From: Manduca sexta
Taxonomy: Eukaryota; Arthropoda; Insecta; Lepidoptera; Sphingidae
Direction: 5' to 3'
Assembly (NCBI RefSeq): GCF_014839805.1
Contig: NC_051121.1
Location: 1,161,116 to 1,225,115 of the forward strand
Length of the DNA stretch: 64,000 nt
The notes under the pieces: model-generated
What the model saw: the letters and a program-made list of their open reading frames with translations, nothing else
What the model was told of the DNA's origin: nothing
The model's database searches: none
Made by a program: the position numbers and the translations under genes
Part shown: piece by piece, positions 11,414 through 23,559 of the stretch
Layout of the letters: each line of letters begins with the position of its first letter
How positions within the stretch are numbered: the stretch's first letter is position 1

Positions 11414-11564
11414 CAGTGGTAAAGGGTGAATTTTTTTTAAAGGGAACTCTATACATCATAATATAAGTGCTAAAAGCGGTCTGTATATCACAGTAATCAT
11501 AACTATATATAAATTACGAAAGGGAAACCAGTGGGAATGGAGTTATATGGACCCTTCGTTACTC
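11414..11564. mobile_element. hAT-type MITE, 151 bp, with 8-bp target duplication ATACAGAT
   Basis: Left end CAGTGGTAAAGGGTGAA, right end ACCCTTCGTTACTC (degenerate inverted copies of each other). The 8 bases ATACAGAT stand directly on both sides (11,406-11,413 and 11,565-11,572), the duplication length of hAT transposons. Non-coding, so mobilised in trans if at all. Confidence 0.75.
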
Positions 11565-11627
11565 ATACAGATATACTATAAGGTCGTTATATTTTTAGAA
11601 TACATTAAATAGTTTATTAATTATATA

Positions 11628-11882
11628 CTATTCATATTATAAATGCGAAAGTTTGTGCGGATGGATGTATGTATGTTTGTACCTGTTTCACGAAAAAACT
11701 ACTGAACGGATTTGGATGAAACTTTACAGTAATATTGGTTATACATCAGAATAACATATAGGCTACAATTTATAATGATTTTATGTAATTTGGTCCTAAT
11801 ATAACGATACATATCAAGTAAGTTGAAAAAAAAATCTCTGAAAACTTCTTCACGCGGGTGAAAGTGCGAGCAAAAGCTAATA
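11628..11882 (-). repeat. Dispersed repeat family E copy
   Basis: ATTATAAATGCGAAAGTTTG, TGAAACTTTACAGTAATATT, CTTCACGCGGGTGAAAGTGC, GAGCAAAAGCTAATAA. Reverse of the copies at 21,648, 22,538 and 44,120. A very common lepidopteran repeat; class not resolved here. Confidence 0.65.
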
Positions 11883-12009
11883 AATTTATAAAATTTTAAT
11901 TTACTGGCCTAGCTGGACGCCCTAAACATTTTATTGTGTAAAAATGGAAACTGTAACATTATTCAACATAAAGATTTCTTATATTAATGCGAATGTTAGA
12001 CATCGAAAT

Positions 12010-12215
12010 AAAACAAGTTTTCGCATTTTATTGCGGTTTTTTAAATTACATTTATCTCCCGATGTTTCGTTAAAATTTGGTATAATTGTAAAATGTAGGT
12101 ACATATTGTAACTGACTTTTTTGGCGACCTACACCTCATTTCGGCCCGTCACCATGAAGGTTGCAGTCTTCGAAACGTGAAGAGACAATTATAGTATAAC
12201 CGCTGTGAGTGATTT
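12010..12215. repeat. Family F pieces
   Basis: 12,010-12,075 carries the family F tail in reverse (ATTTTATTGCGGTTTTTT, CTCCCGATGTTTCG). 12,148-12,175 carries CACCATGAAGGTTGCAGTC and TTCGAAACG. Rearranged or degraded. Confidence 0.4.
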
Positions 12216-13136
12216 ATGTCACCATACTACACACAGGGAGAACACTAAAGTATAACACAAAAAACATAAAAACTATTTACAAAATTATAATAAAGAAAAA
12301 CAAATAAACAAAATTTTACATCAACACACAGACAAATAAAATTTATAATTTAAGTAAGATTTTATATTCGCATCGGCTACCTGGCGCGTGACGTCAATTT
12401 GGGTCCGTCCTTCGTTGACCGCTGTATGCGTACACGCACAACAGTCGCCGAACAGTCGTACCGTTATCGTTAGACAATAAACCTGTGTCGCTTTATTGCT
12501 AGCTTATATTCGCTATGTGTATCGCTTTGCAATAAAACTGTTCTTTTTGTTTCGCGCTATAAACTATCTGTCGCTATCTTGACTTCCTGCTCTCTCTCCT
12601 TCTATCTTATGTGTTTTATGTTAATTGTGTAGTGTGTGTATTAAAACCTATCGTGGCCTGAACTTTGGACTTTTTCTTCTTTACTCTTCTTGGTTCAGAA
12701 CTATACTTACCTCTTTTCCTCACACCTTTTCCCCATACCGCGATAAAATCCGAAAATATTTTACATCGATGTACAAAATAAAATCTGCCGAGTGTAGCAA
12801 ACCTTATTTCGATGTGTGGACTCGTATTAGATAGGAAATGCTTTCTTATAAGGAATGTTTCTTAAGTTACGATGTAGTTACACAAGTTTCAGGAGTTTTT
12901 CATATTTCCGTTTCAGATGTACGTGGTTCGGTTCCTTTCGAGCTGAAATACAGTTGGTATATGTATTCTTCGAAGATAAAGTTGTGGAGATTTACTATAA
13001 ATTATTGCAGTCTAATTAAATAACAAACGTTTCTATATGATATTAACCTCAAGCATAAAAAATAAACCTGAAGTATATAATACAAAAATTAGAGACATTT
13101 TTGTTAAAGAAAGACATTTTATGTAACTACAGAGTT
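12216..13136. other. No gene recognised; CG-containing patch at 12,370-12,560
   Basis: 12,370-12,560 is richer in CG (CTGGCGCGTGACGTC, GTCGCCGAACAGTCG) than its surroundings but shows no coding frame or splice signals I trust. Possibly the interior of an old transposon. Confidence 0.3.
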
Positions 13137-13447
13137 GTTTTGTCATTGTGTTACTAAATAAAAACTTCATACTTATCTTCTATATAAAATAAATATAAAT
13201 AAAATCTGATTTAAAAAAAAAATTAATCAAAAATAATTTTGCACGCCCATGCCAATACTTATAGTCTAAGAAAATGCGTCGCTATTAGGGAGGGAGTCGG
13301 TTTTAGTCGGTAGGACAGTTTATACCGGCGAGTCCGGCGAAAGCTGTAAACGGATTTCCCCGTGTTAAAAAAAAAGCGGCGACATCACACTTTCAGTCAG
13401 AAAGACGAGTTTTTGGTTCCATTAATAACGTAATTTCAATATGACCA
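13137..13447. mobile_element. MITE family G, diverged copy
   Basis: The left end TTTTGTCATTGTGTTACTAAAT and the right end (read in reverse TGGTCATATTGAAATTACG) are imperfect inverted repeats and match the termini of the copy at 17,045. Interior landmarks agree too (a GCACGCCC / ACGCGCCC segment and a TTTCAGTCAGAAA / TTCCGTCAGAAA segment). Confidence 0.5.
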
Positions 13448-15889
13448 TGTATATAAAAAAAAAACCGTTTTTCCGGTATAATCTTTATTCAAGAACATAA
13501 ATCCGTACCATAGAATTCAATCGACATTATTTTTAATCCCCAAACGAATAGATCTCAACTAAAACATATATTCTCGAACTCATTAACGCTTCTAAGAATT
13601 GTTTGAGGATTTTCCTCCATGCTATAAATCTTTTAACCCAAGGTACACGGGAAATTCTTGTTTTTAGTGAAATGGTTCGAATGGGAATAATTTAATAATG
13701 TTACCAATGGTCACTTGGATTTATATTTCGAACTAACTTTTTATTTTGATTAAAAAATATCAAAGTAATTCTATTTTGAAATATATTTTTGATGGATAGT
13801 TTTGCAATTTGGGTTGTAGATAAACTAGGACTTTATTAAATAGAAATATGAAAATCAGGTATTAAAATACGATACTTAATTTTGCGCGCCGTTCCGTCTA
13901 TATAAAAGGCTTGTATTAAAAGTCAAGCAATATTCTGTAAAGGGTTATCTAATACAATTTTCTCGGCTTGGACTTCATAGAGGCCTATGACTCTAGAAAG
14001 GGATTGGTTGTAAAGAGTATCAAATCAACTCGATATTTAAATGAATCCCTCCTAGCCGAAATTCATACATAGCGGCTACTTTCAACGGAGATCAGCCAGG
14101 TATGCAGCAGATATCATAGTGCATTAGTGTGAGCGCAATCATCCAGAAAAAAGTACTGTTCCTTAGGGGGAGGAATTGATTATCAAAATGTACATTAATG
14201 TCCCTCACCCCTATACATATTGTCACGCTTCGGTGCGCCCTCCACTTTGAAAACTACTGGTATACCGTGACCATTTTCGAACAAGGCTTTCAAAACTACA
14301 ATTTCATTCGAACCTCACAACACTATTTGACCTGTAGTTAAAGCGAGGCTCCATAATAGAGTTCGTTAAGTCGACCGTAAAGTTGTCCAAGGCCCAAAGA
14401 GTTCCGGAGGGACGGAGGGATGCAGGCCGGAGGGCGGAGAGTAAGGAGTAACAATACCGGCAGTCGAACGGAGTGGGTGAGGACAGTAACGCGATTTATT
14501 AGTTCCTAGTATGGTGGTAGAGTTATGAAGGTATAGACATGTTAATTTTGGATTGTTTGATTATTCAGATAAAATATTATTTAATATTTGGTATTATTTT
14601 GCAGTTTTCCTTGCATGCAAATCTTTTCAAAGGCTAAAATAGGACTCAGGATTAATTACTTTGTAATAGTAAAAGCTTTTTCACATTCCAAATTTGAACA
14701 TTGAAACAAACACTTCAGCCTGATATTATATCCTAGGTTCTACTATCCAAAAGTATGCACTATGTACAGTGGTTTGCCAAGGTAATTTAGACTTTATGAG
14801 AATTAACTTGAAAGGTGTTGGTGCAGTATTTAAAAGATGGAATGTTTTTTATAACAATCTTCGCCCGATTATATAGTGGTATCTATCATCCCCAGGACAG
14901 AGACTTCCAAAACTTTGCCAGAAAAGACAGAAGAATTTGCCAGTCTAAAGTCTTATCTATGCATTCTAAACACAATAATATCACATCAGCTTTAAACTGT
15001 CCAGAGAAAGTTATGCGAGTGTAGCATAAAATTGTTTAGGTTCGACGCAAACCTGGCAGGAAACTACGTGTGATAATAGTTTTAAAATTGCGAATGTAAA
15101 AAGAATTTTAACGTACCTATCCTATTGGAAATAAGGGCGTGAATATATGTATATTAAAATGGTATAAGGGCGAAATTACTATAGCAAAAAAATTCGGGAC
15201 ATCACTCGCAATAAACTCTATTATAATGCTATAACGCCGCAATTTCAATATCAATATTGGATCAGAAGCGAGTTTGATTTAAAATAAAAAGAACCATTAC
15301 TGACTTAGAAATACTTTTACAAGTATTTCACCAACCAATCGACTGTCAATGACAACTGCTTCGGTTTGTCACACGCTTAGTATTTTTATAGCAAAAAGTG
15401 TCATAGATACGCTCACAAAAATATGATTATCCCAATAATATATATTCCCACCTAAACAGGCGGCAAAGCATTTCCATGTCCTCTAGTATAGCAGATGTTC
15501 ATGTGCGGCGGTGGTCACTTTCTATCAGGTGAAACGTATACCCGTTCGACCCCATAGGATAAAAAAATAATATTAAATAAACTACTAGTATTCCCGCTAG
15601 GTTTGCGCTCACCCTGCGCTCGCTAAATAGAGCGCGAGCCAACTTTTAACAATATTTAAAACGTAAAAAGTTCATAGTTAACCGAGCTGTTGCAGTTTTA
15701 CTTAAAACCTTCTATGGACTTTGAATTTTTTGTTTAGGTGTTTTTTAATTCGAATTTTGTTGAATGCGATTTTTGAAAGTAAAGTAAAAAAATATAGAAC
15801 GCGTTATATTTTTTTTTGAGAATTGTGCTAGCGATAGAAATAGTATTTATATATAAACACACTCATGCAGTTCATGAAGGGGAAGCCAG
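13448..15889. other. Long stretch with no gene recognised
   Basis: Mostly AT-rich unique-looking DNA. A purine-rich patch at 14,398-14,450 (GGAGGGACGGAGGGATGCAGG) and a fragment near 14,085-14,110 related to the module at 4,050 are the only landmarks. Confidence 0.4.
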
Positions 15890-16060
15890 AATTATACTCA
15901 CCCAATTTTAGCCGTATGTAATACGTCCAATGATGTGATATTTGGAGCGAGCCTATGGCCATATTAGCCACAATTCCATACTGGCTGATACTAAGCAGAA
16001 AAACCTAACATGTCCGACCCGAGTTTCGAAGCCGAAACCTCAGAGTCGTAACATAATTCA
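15890..16060 (-). repeat. tRNA-derived SINE family C, partial
   Basis: Reverse copy with TCCAATGATGTGATATTTGG, GAGCCTATGGCCATAT, CATACTGGCTGATACTAAGC and CCGACCCGAGTTTCGA. Truncated at the tail. Confidence 0.55.
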
Positions 16061-16985
16061 TGTAGTAGCTCTCGTTAGTATTTTAAACTATATTGAACCG
16101 AAGTACCTACGGATGTTACCCGTATGCAGCGAATATAAATCAAACATTCAAAATATAAAAGGGGTGCGATTTATCTGATTTTTTCTACCCTTAAAAGATT
16201 TAACAAAGGTTAAAGGTTGAGTGACCGCCGTGACCGCGTCTTGAAACTGTTCAGGCCCCAATCTGCTTTTTCACAATAGCAACTGAAGTGGAAATATTCA
16301 GGTACGGATTTGGAGTTTACCAAGTGAGCCTTAAAAATATATGAGAAATTTCTGTGATTGCAGGTCCTTTATATTCTCATAGTTACGCTATTATTTGTAA
16401 AAGGGTAGATAGAGGCGCAATTAGTGGTGTAAAGGATTGCATCAGCAAAATATCCTAGGCCAAATATATTTTATTTATGTTTTAAATATTTTACTCTTTA
16501 CTTATTTCATGTGTAATTGTTTTCTGTTCTTCTTAAATAAATTATAAATTAATAAAATAAGCCAGAACTACTGATAGCCTTATAGATAACCAGAGAATTA
16601 TTTTACTCTTTTTGATATGAGCATCAAAGCTGTCGTCTTTTGACAATCAAGCTTTGATTCGTCGTCGTGTCATAATTGCAAAAAGACAGTTATACCCCCG
16701 TAGTCGCAATAAGGCTCCTAACTATATGTACGAAAATAGTAATCTTACTGCACTGTTCGTTGTATTTCCATAATCTAGAATATCATCTCCAGAATCCACT
16801 CCAGTCACAAGTAAGGTACGTTTTTGCCTCAATAAATCTGTTCCATCAATTCCTGCTGTATTTATTGTTCGGCACAAAAATAGGGTCGGTGTCTGACATA
16901 TTCATTAAACAAGTATACAACTGTGATGTAAAAACATCTGCAGGCCTTTATTTTGATGTTTCTATATATAGAATTGTCTGTTTTA
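16061..16985. other. No gene recognised
   Basis: AT-rich. The 125-codon plus frame at 16,676-17,053 runs into a repeat (below) and shows no domain. Confidence 0.4.
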
Positions 16986-17044
16986 GATTCATTCATCTTT
17001 ATTCTCAGATAATGCTGGGGCCACACCAAGTCCAATATATAGGG

Positions 17045-17439
17045 TCATTTTGACATTGCGTTACTAAATGATACCACATACTTATCTACTTGGAAATAAC
17101 AATTTACAATAAGTTACTTGAGCCATAGATTTAATATAAAAAAGTGTAAGTTTCGAAGTAAATAATTATTACTAAAAAGTTATTTTAATTTTACGCGCCC
17201 TAATACCACTACTACTACTTTAATAGAATTCGTCACAGCAACAACAACATACTTTCCGTCAGAAATACACTCACGCACACGCCATATTCGTGTTAAACTA
17301 CAAAATGACCAAAAAATCAGAAAACTATAACCAGGATATTTTGTGAAAATATTCGTTATTAATGAATGATTTTTGGCATAATGTGAGCAAAGGTGAAGAC
17401 GAATTTGTGGTTTCATTTAGTAACGCAATGTCAAAATGA
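17045..17439. mobile_element. MITE family G, 395 bp, flanked by ~54-bp direct repeats
   Basis: The left end TCATTTTGACATTGCGTTAC continuing to CCAC is matched almost base for base by the reverse complement of the right end at 17,407-17,439, giving ~33-bp terminal inverted repeats. Outside it, 16,986-17,039 and 17,444-17,498 are direct copies of each other (both hold GATAATGCTGGGGCCACAC). No coding capacity. Confidence 0.7.
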
Positions 17440-17599
17440 TTTGGATTCATTCATACGCTGGGAGTAGATAATGCTGGGGCCACACTGAGTTCAATATAAT
17501 TAATGATATATACAGTATGTAGAGGAAGGTAATTAATGTGATTAGTATATGTTAAAGCCTCACATATGTCTAAAAGCTTTTGTATTTGTTCGGGGAGGC

Positions 17600-17725
17600 A
17601 ATGTAACCTCACTGCACCTGATGGTAAGTGGAGTAGGTTTCAATAGTATGTCGACGGACGAGAGATGATTACCCCTCGGCAGTCGACACAATTATGCCGG
17701 CCTTTTGGAACTGGATATACATAAA
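17600..17725 (-). repeat. SINE-like family D, tail half
   Basis: CACTGCACCTGATGGTAAGTG through TCGACACAATTATGCCGGCC and GGATATACATA, reverse orientation. Confidence 0.6.
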
Positions 17726-17981
17726 GTCACTTTGATTCGATAAAATAAGTGATTTAGCGTTGAATAGGGAAAGCTCATAACAAAACATTCGTGTAAATAT
17801 AAAAAATGATTATGCAAACCTTACATTAACTTCAAATTAAGAGAGGATCGAATTATTAAAGACCGACTGTATTCATAAAAAAATACGTTTCTATTTAATT
17901 TCTGACTTAAATCATTTTTTGATACCATAAGCCACGTATAGAGTATACGTGCACCTCTCTTTTCATCTAACAAAAGTTATT

Positions 17982-18054
17982 CATCCCTGGTGGGGATCGA
18001 ACCCACGACCTTTGGATTAGAAGTCCAACGCGCTATCCTCTGCGCCACAGGGAC
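17982..18054 (-). tRNA. tRNA-Arg (anticodon UCU)
   Basis: Minus-strand 73-base cloverleaf. The 7-bp acceptor stem (GTCCCTG with CAGGGAT) has one G-T pair at the end and discriminator G. The D arm is GCGC/GCGC around AGAGGATA, the anticodon arm TTGGA-CTTCTAA-TCCAA, and the T arm GTGGG-TTCGATC-CCCAC. The anticodon triplet is TCT, read as arginine (AGA codons). A and B boxes are canonical. A TTTT stretch follows about eight bases after the 3' end, a normal RNA polymerase III terminator. No intron. Unlike the many SINE heads here it forms every stem, so I take it as a real gene. Confidence 0.93.
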
Positions 18055-18187
18055 TCTTGAACGTTTAAAAGAATTAGATGCTAATGTTAAATAATTGATT
18101 ACATGTATTTTTCATCCATACGCTGGGCCCATACTTATGACATTATTTATCGCTAAGTTACACGAACTTTAGTAGTGGCAATAATAA

Positions 18188-18508
18188 TAATATCAGCCCT
18201 GTATTATATACAGTCCCACTGTTGGGCACGGGCCTCCTCTACTTCTGAGAGGGATTAGGCCTTAGTCCACCACGCTGGCCTAATGCGCATTGGTAGACTT
18301 CACACACCCTCGAAAATTTCTATAGAGAATTTCTCAGGTATGCAGGTTTCCTCACGATGTTTTTCTTCACCGTTCAAGCAAGCGATAATTCACAAAGAAT
18401 ACACACACAATTTTAGTAGAAAATTGAGAGGTGTGTGCTCTTGGGATTTGAACCAGCGGACATTAGTCTCGGCAGTCCGTTCCACAAACAAATAGGCTAC
18501 CACCGCTT
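18188..18508 (-). repeat. tRNA-derived SINE family B, nearly complete
   Basis: Minus orientation: a head with AGCCTATTTG and GCAGTCC-type sequence near 18,470-18,500, then body and TGATATTATTATTATT tail near 18,190. Same order as the complete copies at 52,079 and 58,827. Confidence 0.7.
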
Positions 18509-18667
18509 TTTTTTGGAGTGGCAATGATTTATCACAACTATTTAATAATATTATAAGGTTTTAAAAGGAAATAATATAGGTACTGATGTTCATAAATTGT
18601 TAATGAAACACTACAATCAGTTTTATAAACTAGAGCACACTGATCGTTAATAATTAAAAAACTTAAA

Positions 18668-18915
18668 TTTGCTGGTGGTAGGATATATTTAATATCCGCC
18701 CGGATAGCGACCACCGTACACAAGGTGTTAAAACTCGCCATAGTGGCTCACACAAGTGTCTCGCGTTCCGGGATCAGCCTGTGTATATCCGGTTCCAACA
18801 GGCCGGCATAATTGTGTCGACTGTCGACGGGTAACAATCGCTCATCAGTCGACATTCTATTGGACCCCACTCCACTTACCATCAGTTGCAGTACGGTCAC
18901 TATGCCGGGCAATAA
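18668..18915 (+). repeat. SINE-like family D copy
   Basis: CTGGTGGTAGGATATATTT head, CGGATAGCGACCACCGTACA, GGCCGGCATAATTGTGTCG, CCACTTACCATCAG and a CAATAAAAACAAAAC tail. Confidence 0.7.
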
Positions 18916-19739
18916 AAACAAAACAAATGATGTATAGCAAAAGTGTTTCGCAGTCATGTTCGTATTGAATACATTTGAGGAACGTTTGGGTAGTCTAGTC
19001 TAGACGCCAAGCCAGCTGTATTGGAATATTTGCGTCGCGAGGGATTCGTCCAACGTCCAATTTATTGGGTCATAAATGTGTTTCTATCGTTAGTCCACTA
19101 TATTGGCGAAGGGTCTATATAATCTGATTCTTGACGGCTTCCTTATTGTAAAATCTAATTATCATTAAAACAATTTTTAGACCGCATTTATACATATTAG
19201 TACCTATATGTTGTGTTGGGTTCTCTTTCGGAAAATGTTGTTGTTAAATATTCTTCAAACCCGTCCGTACTATTTGTTGGTAAAATAAAAACTTTGAATT
19301 GCTTTAATTAAATTGCTTAATCAAGGGTTTTAGTTGACAATTGCTTTAACTTTATGTTTGCATAGAAATATGCAGTACAAATGCGCTTTAAATTTTTAAT
19401 ATGAAAACAACATACTCCTTTATTGGAAATCGAAAACAGTAATATCATCATCGTTTGTAGAATATTTACAATAATATTAGTTTCCTATTGTTGCGAGTAT
19501 TGATGTTTGGGTTTAGCTCTCAGCGTTGCCTCCCTTTGTACTAGCTGTTGCTTGGGGCATTGGCGGCTTTAGGGAAGAGGGACTAAACCGGGCAACTTCC
19601 GGTGCCTAGTATGGGGCCAGGACCTTTTATTAAGATACCACCTTTTTTCCCCAATAAGATATCTTACTAACTTTTGCGCCCTCCTGGGGCCTCGCGTTTG
19701 TTAAGGCTGCCACTGGCGATTTCGTTCGTCTGTAAGTAT

Positions 19740-19925
19740 TTAGATTGCCTCGTTAGCATAGTTGTATTGCGTACGCTGTACGATAACCGCTCTGAGGTCT
19801 GGGATTTATAAGACTGAAAGAACAGAGAGTACACCTGTGTATTGACCTTACACATGCACAATAATATCTCCTGCGCACCTGTCTGATCTTCGCGGATATT
19901 GGCCGCCGTATCCGAAATTTTGCTA
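19740..19925 (+). repeat. SINE family C head joined to the CTCCTGCGCACCTG module
   Basis: TTGCCTCGTTAGCATAGTTG and CCGCTCTGAGGTCTGGGAT are the tRNA-like head, here lacking the B box. From 19,805 comes the module also seen at 4,000-4,095. Confidence 0.5.
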
Positions 19926-20849
19926 GAAGTGATTTTATATTTACTTATATGTTTTTAAACCATTAAAACCATTTATTTCTCTACACACACATAAATACAA
20001 CAAAAAGAAAAAGTATAAAAACAAAAAGACACACACACACAGTTAAGAATACCAGGCACACAACGGATTCCTTGCATGATGTGTGGTAGAAGGGATACCA
20101 GCTCAGTATACGTTGTAAAACAGCACTGATTTTGATAGGAAAAATTCCATTAGAATGAGTATTCCGGATAAAGGAGCAAGTGTAAGCTTTGCTTCCTTTT
20201 GCTGGCAAAGGGCAGGGGGCGTCAAAAATATAATAATTTTGCGAACGTAAAACTTGATCGGCCTCTCAACCCCATTCCACAGTATAATTGGGGAAATGCG
20301 ACCGACAGTTATCAATCACTCCTGACCTGCGCAGTTCTGTTCACCAGTAATGTAAATTCGCGTTACGTTTAAATACGTTGTATGATTTACATTTATATTA
20401 AATGTTAATAGGTTTGTTTGGTCTGAATACTGATTGACGTATTGCTTTTGCTTGCGACTCCGTCTGTGTTCTCTAGGAGTTTGTCAAGCGCAGTGATATA
20501 AATACAAATATACAAATAAAAATCATTTATTCGCACAACACCCTAACACCAACAAATAACAAACAAAATAAAAAAAATATAAAAACAAAACAAATATGAC
20601 ATTAGCACGAGTACACATAAAAGAAATAACAATGAAAAACTAAATAAAAAAAACAAAGCAAAGATATGATGCGCAGTTCACCTGTTCCGCCTGGCCAATG
20701 ATAAAGAGAAATACAAGAAGCTGACGGCTATCTTTGAATAATGAAGAGGCACGTAAAGAAGAAGATCCGCAGGGCTTTCTAATTTAAATCGTGTTGCTAC
20801 TGGTTATTAGTCGTCACGCTTATAATCAGGCGAGCGACTTGGCGGCACA

Positions 20850-20955
20850 TATCACGCCTCTGTCCCTGAAGGGGTGGGCAGAGGTGCATCCAGACTTATT
20901 GCTGTGTATTTCGTGTGATGTTTTCATAAGTGTCGAGCTATTGCTATATCGTTAA
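20850..20955 (-). repeat. SINE family C tail fragment
   Basis: ATATCACGCCTCTGTCCCTG, AAGGGGTGGGCAGAGGTGC and GTGTCGAGCTATTGCTATAT. Confidence 0.5.
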
Positions 20956-21074
20956 ATATAATATTAAGATATAAAAACGCACTCTAAATAGCGCCTTATG
21001 AAAAACAATGAGCACCACGTAAATATTTCCTTTTATTTATGAAGTAGTGAAAAAGGGTTGGAAATTTTTTATCA

Positions 21075-21270
21075 GAATAATAATCCAGTACACTATCCCA
21101 CAGCTGGGACCAGGCCTTCTCTACTACTAAGAGGGTTTAAGCCTCAATTCATCACCCTGGCACATTAAGGGTCGGCAGCGTTCATATACCTTTGAAATTC
21201 TTACTCTGTATTTTTAAGAACTTACGACGCTTTCCTCACGAATCTATGTTTTAATTTATTGTGATAATTG
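21075..21270 (-). repeat. SINE family B, strongly decayed
   Basis: CCCACAGCTGGGACCAGGCC, CTACTACTAAGAGGGTTTAAG and CTTTCCTCACGAATCTATG keep the family order with many changes. Confidence 0.5.
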
Positions 21271-21647
21271 ACTAAGAGTAACTTCGAACTTTGAATTTGG
21301 TATTTAGAATCTGCGAACTTTCGTTCTTTGTTTGGTAGTCCATTAATCTACACTACCAAGCTATGGTCAATGCTTGTATCACCGCATCATACATAGCTCC
21401 GACACATGCCGAAAGACTCATTACACTAGTAAATAAGTTGTAAACTCTGTAATTAAGATCATTCATAGTAATTCTCTGTGGGATAATCATTTAATCTCTG
21501 ATTAATGGTCAATGGTCAGTCTGGAGCGAAACTTTTAATGCCCTTAGGAATTTCTTTTAGTACGATGACTTTTCACTTTAACATCACCGTTTCAAAATGC
21601 TCTTTGATATACCAAAATCTAGGTTAGCAACTGACAGATAAATTTAT

Positions 21648-21904
21648 AGAAAATTAGCTTTTGCTCGCGGCTTCACCCACGTGAAGGAATTTTTCGTGAT
21701 ACATTTTTTTTACGAATTACTTGATATGTATCATTATATTATGACCTGATTACACAAAATCATTATAAATTGTAGCCTACGTATTATTCTGATGTATAAC
21801 CAATATTACTGTAAAGTTTCATCCAAATCCGTTCAGTAGTTTTTTCGTGAAAGAGGAACAAACGTACATCCATCCTCACAAACTTTGCATTTATAATTTT
21901 AGTA
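21648..21904 (+). repeat. Family E copy
   Basis: AGCTTTTGCTCGCGGCTTCA through AAATCCGTTCAGTAGTTTTT to TTTATAATTTTAGTAGGATG. Confidence 0.7.
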
Positions 21905-22427
21905 GGATGGTTTTAAACATCAAGCTTGGGTGATAATTCGTTATAGGACTGAAACGGAATTAGGTAGGTCATATAGCAAGGCCAAGTGACAAAAAGTGTT
22001 GTACGTGTAACTTTTATTTCACTAAAGCCATCGTCCTAGATTACCAGTCATACGACGTTCTGCGTTGTGTTGCTAATATTTATGGGCAGGCGCATCGTCC
22101 AATATTGGCAGAAGGTTCATTAAAAAATACTGTTTGACTAATAGACAAGCCAAGAACTATATATTACTTTTAAAATTAATCATACTTAGTTTTGCTACTA
22201 AGGATTTTTTTTTCAAAGAGCAGGTATCCAAATTTTTCATTCTTTTCACGTGAATGACTCGGTTTTCGTCATTGATATTAGACATGGTTGACGTCAGGTT
22301 GCCGGTCGACAAAACAAAATAGTCGATCCATCACGCAAATGTGTGGCGCTGACCCCAGGATGGAGAGGGAAGTGTATGTGCAAAAATAGATACTACTAAG
22401 GCGTCCAAAAAAATATGTTACTAGCTT

Positions 22428-22527
22428 TTGCTCGCGGCTCCGTCCGCGCGAAGGAGTTTTGCGGGTTTTTTTTTTCTTACTTACTTGATATGTATCATTA
22501 TAGCATGACCAAATCACACAAAATTGT
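22428..22527 (+). repeat. Family E copy, truncated after ~100 bases
   Basis: AGCTTTTGCTCGCGGCTCCG to CAAATCACACAAAATTGTT, then the next full copy starts within ~10 bases. Confidence 0.65.
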
Positions 22528-22537
22528 TATTACTAGC

Positions 22538-22789
22538 TTTTGCTCGCGGCTTCACCCGCGTGAAGGAGTTTTCCTGGATACATTTTTTTTCCGACTTAAT
22601 TGATATGTATTGTTATATTATCACCAAATTACACAAAATAATTATAAACTGTAGCCTATGTGTTATTCTGAGGTATAACTAATATTACTGAAAATTTTCA
22701 TCCAAATCCGTTCAGTACTTTTTTCGTGAAAGATCAACAAACATACACCCATCCTCACAGACTATCGCATTTATATTATTAGTAGAATA
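22538..22789 (+). repeat. Family E copy
   Basis: AGCTTTTGCTCGCGGCTTCA to GCATTTATATTATTAGTAGAA, in the same orientation as and next to the truncated copy. Confidence 0.7.
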
Positions 22790-23319
22790 TAATCGATTTT
22801 AAGGAGAGGTTTGGAACTTCTGAATTGTTTTGGCTTACCAATATTCTTCCAAAATTAATCTAAACAATAAAAAAGGAATTGTAAATATTGTCTTTATTAA
22901 AACTGGCATACATTTATCACATTATAATAAAAATTGCGTTAGTTTACTCTACACATAATAGTTTGAACTTATAATTATTTGTTTATATGAAAACTTATAG
23001 CTATTCGCACGCTTTAAAGTTGTAGTGCGGGACCTTAGATTCAAATAAAATTAGACATGATACAAGTAGTAACAGTTTGAGATTTTGAAAAGCCATAGAT
23101 TCATTTTTGAGATTCTAAAAGTGTATAGAGAATTTAGAAAAGTAATTTGGTTCAATTTTAAAGATATGTACTTACTTATTAAACATATTTATTATAATTA
23201 TAAAATTCATGCAAGTCAATCTCCCATTGATTTCAAAATTTATCACAGCTTAAAGCACACGCCAATTAAAATAAAAGCAAAAGTAATTTAGTTTATAGTA
23301 ACACCGACCTGAGCGTAAA
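22790..23319 (-). other. 3' flank of the tetraspan gene
   Basis: No coding frame of note. AATAAA signals on the minus strand at 23,188-23,193 and 22,893-22,898 are candidate polyadenylation signals for the gene whose stop is at 23,560-23,562. Confidence 0.4.
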
Positions 23320-23549
23320 AAATGTCAGAAAATTATGATGTACTATTGAGACCAAAGTTTGGTCCAAGCTTTGGAGCCAATTTTTAGTGAATTGCGTAAG
23401 AAATATGAATAAATTATAATGGACCATCGAGACCAAAGTTCGGTTTAGGTTTTGGAGCCAATGTTCAGTTAATTGCATAAGAAATGTCAGAAAATTATAA
23501 TGGACCATCGATACCAAAGTTCGGTCCAAACTTTGGAGCTATGTTCAGA
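23320..23549 (-). repeat. 81-bp tandem repeat, ~2.9 copies, in the 3' UTR
   Basis: The block containing GACCAAAGTT recurs at 23,350, 23,431 and 23,512 (spacing exactly 81), with neighbouring AAATGTCAGAAAATTAT and TTTGGAGCCAATGTTCAG segments in register. On the minus strand it starts about ten bases after the stop codon of the tetraspan gene. Confidence 0.85.
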
Positions 23550-23559
23550 TTTGGACAAC

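Noticed and set aside
16676..17053. 125-codon plus-strand frame
   Set aside because: Ends inside a MITE and its flanking direct repeat, with no domain or coding-like composition.
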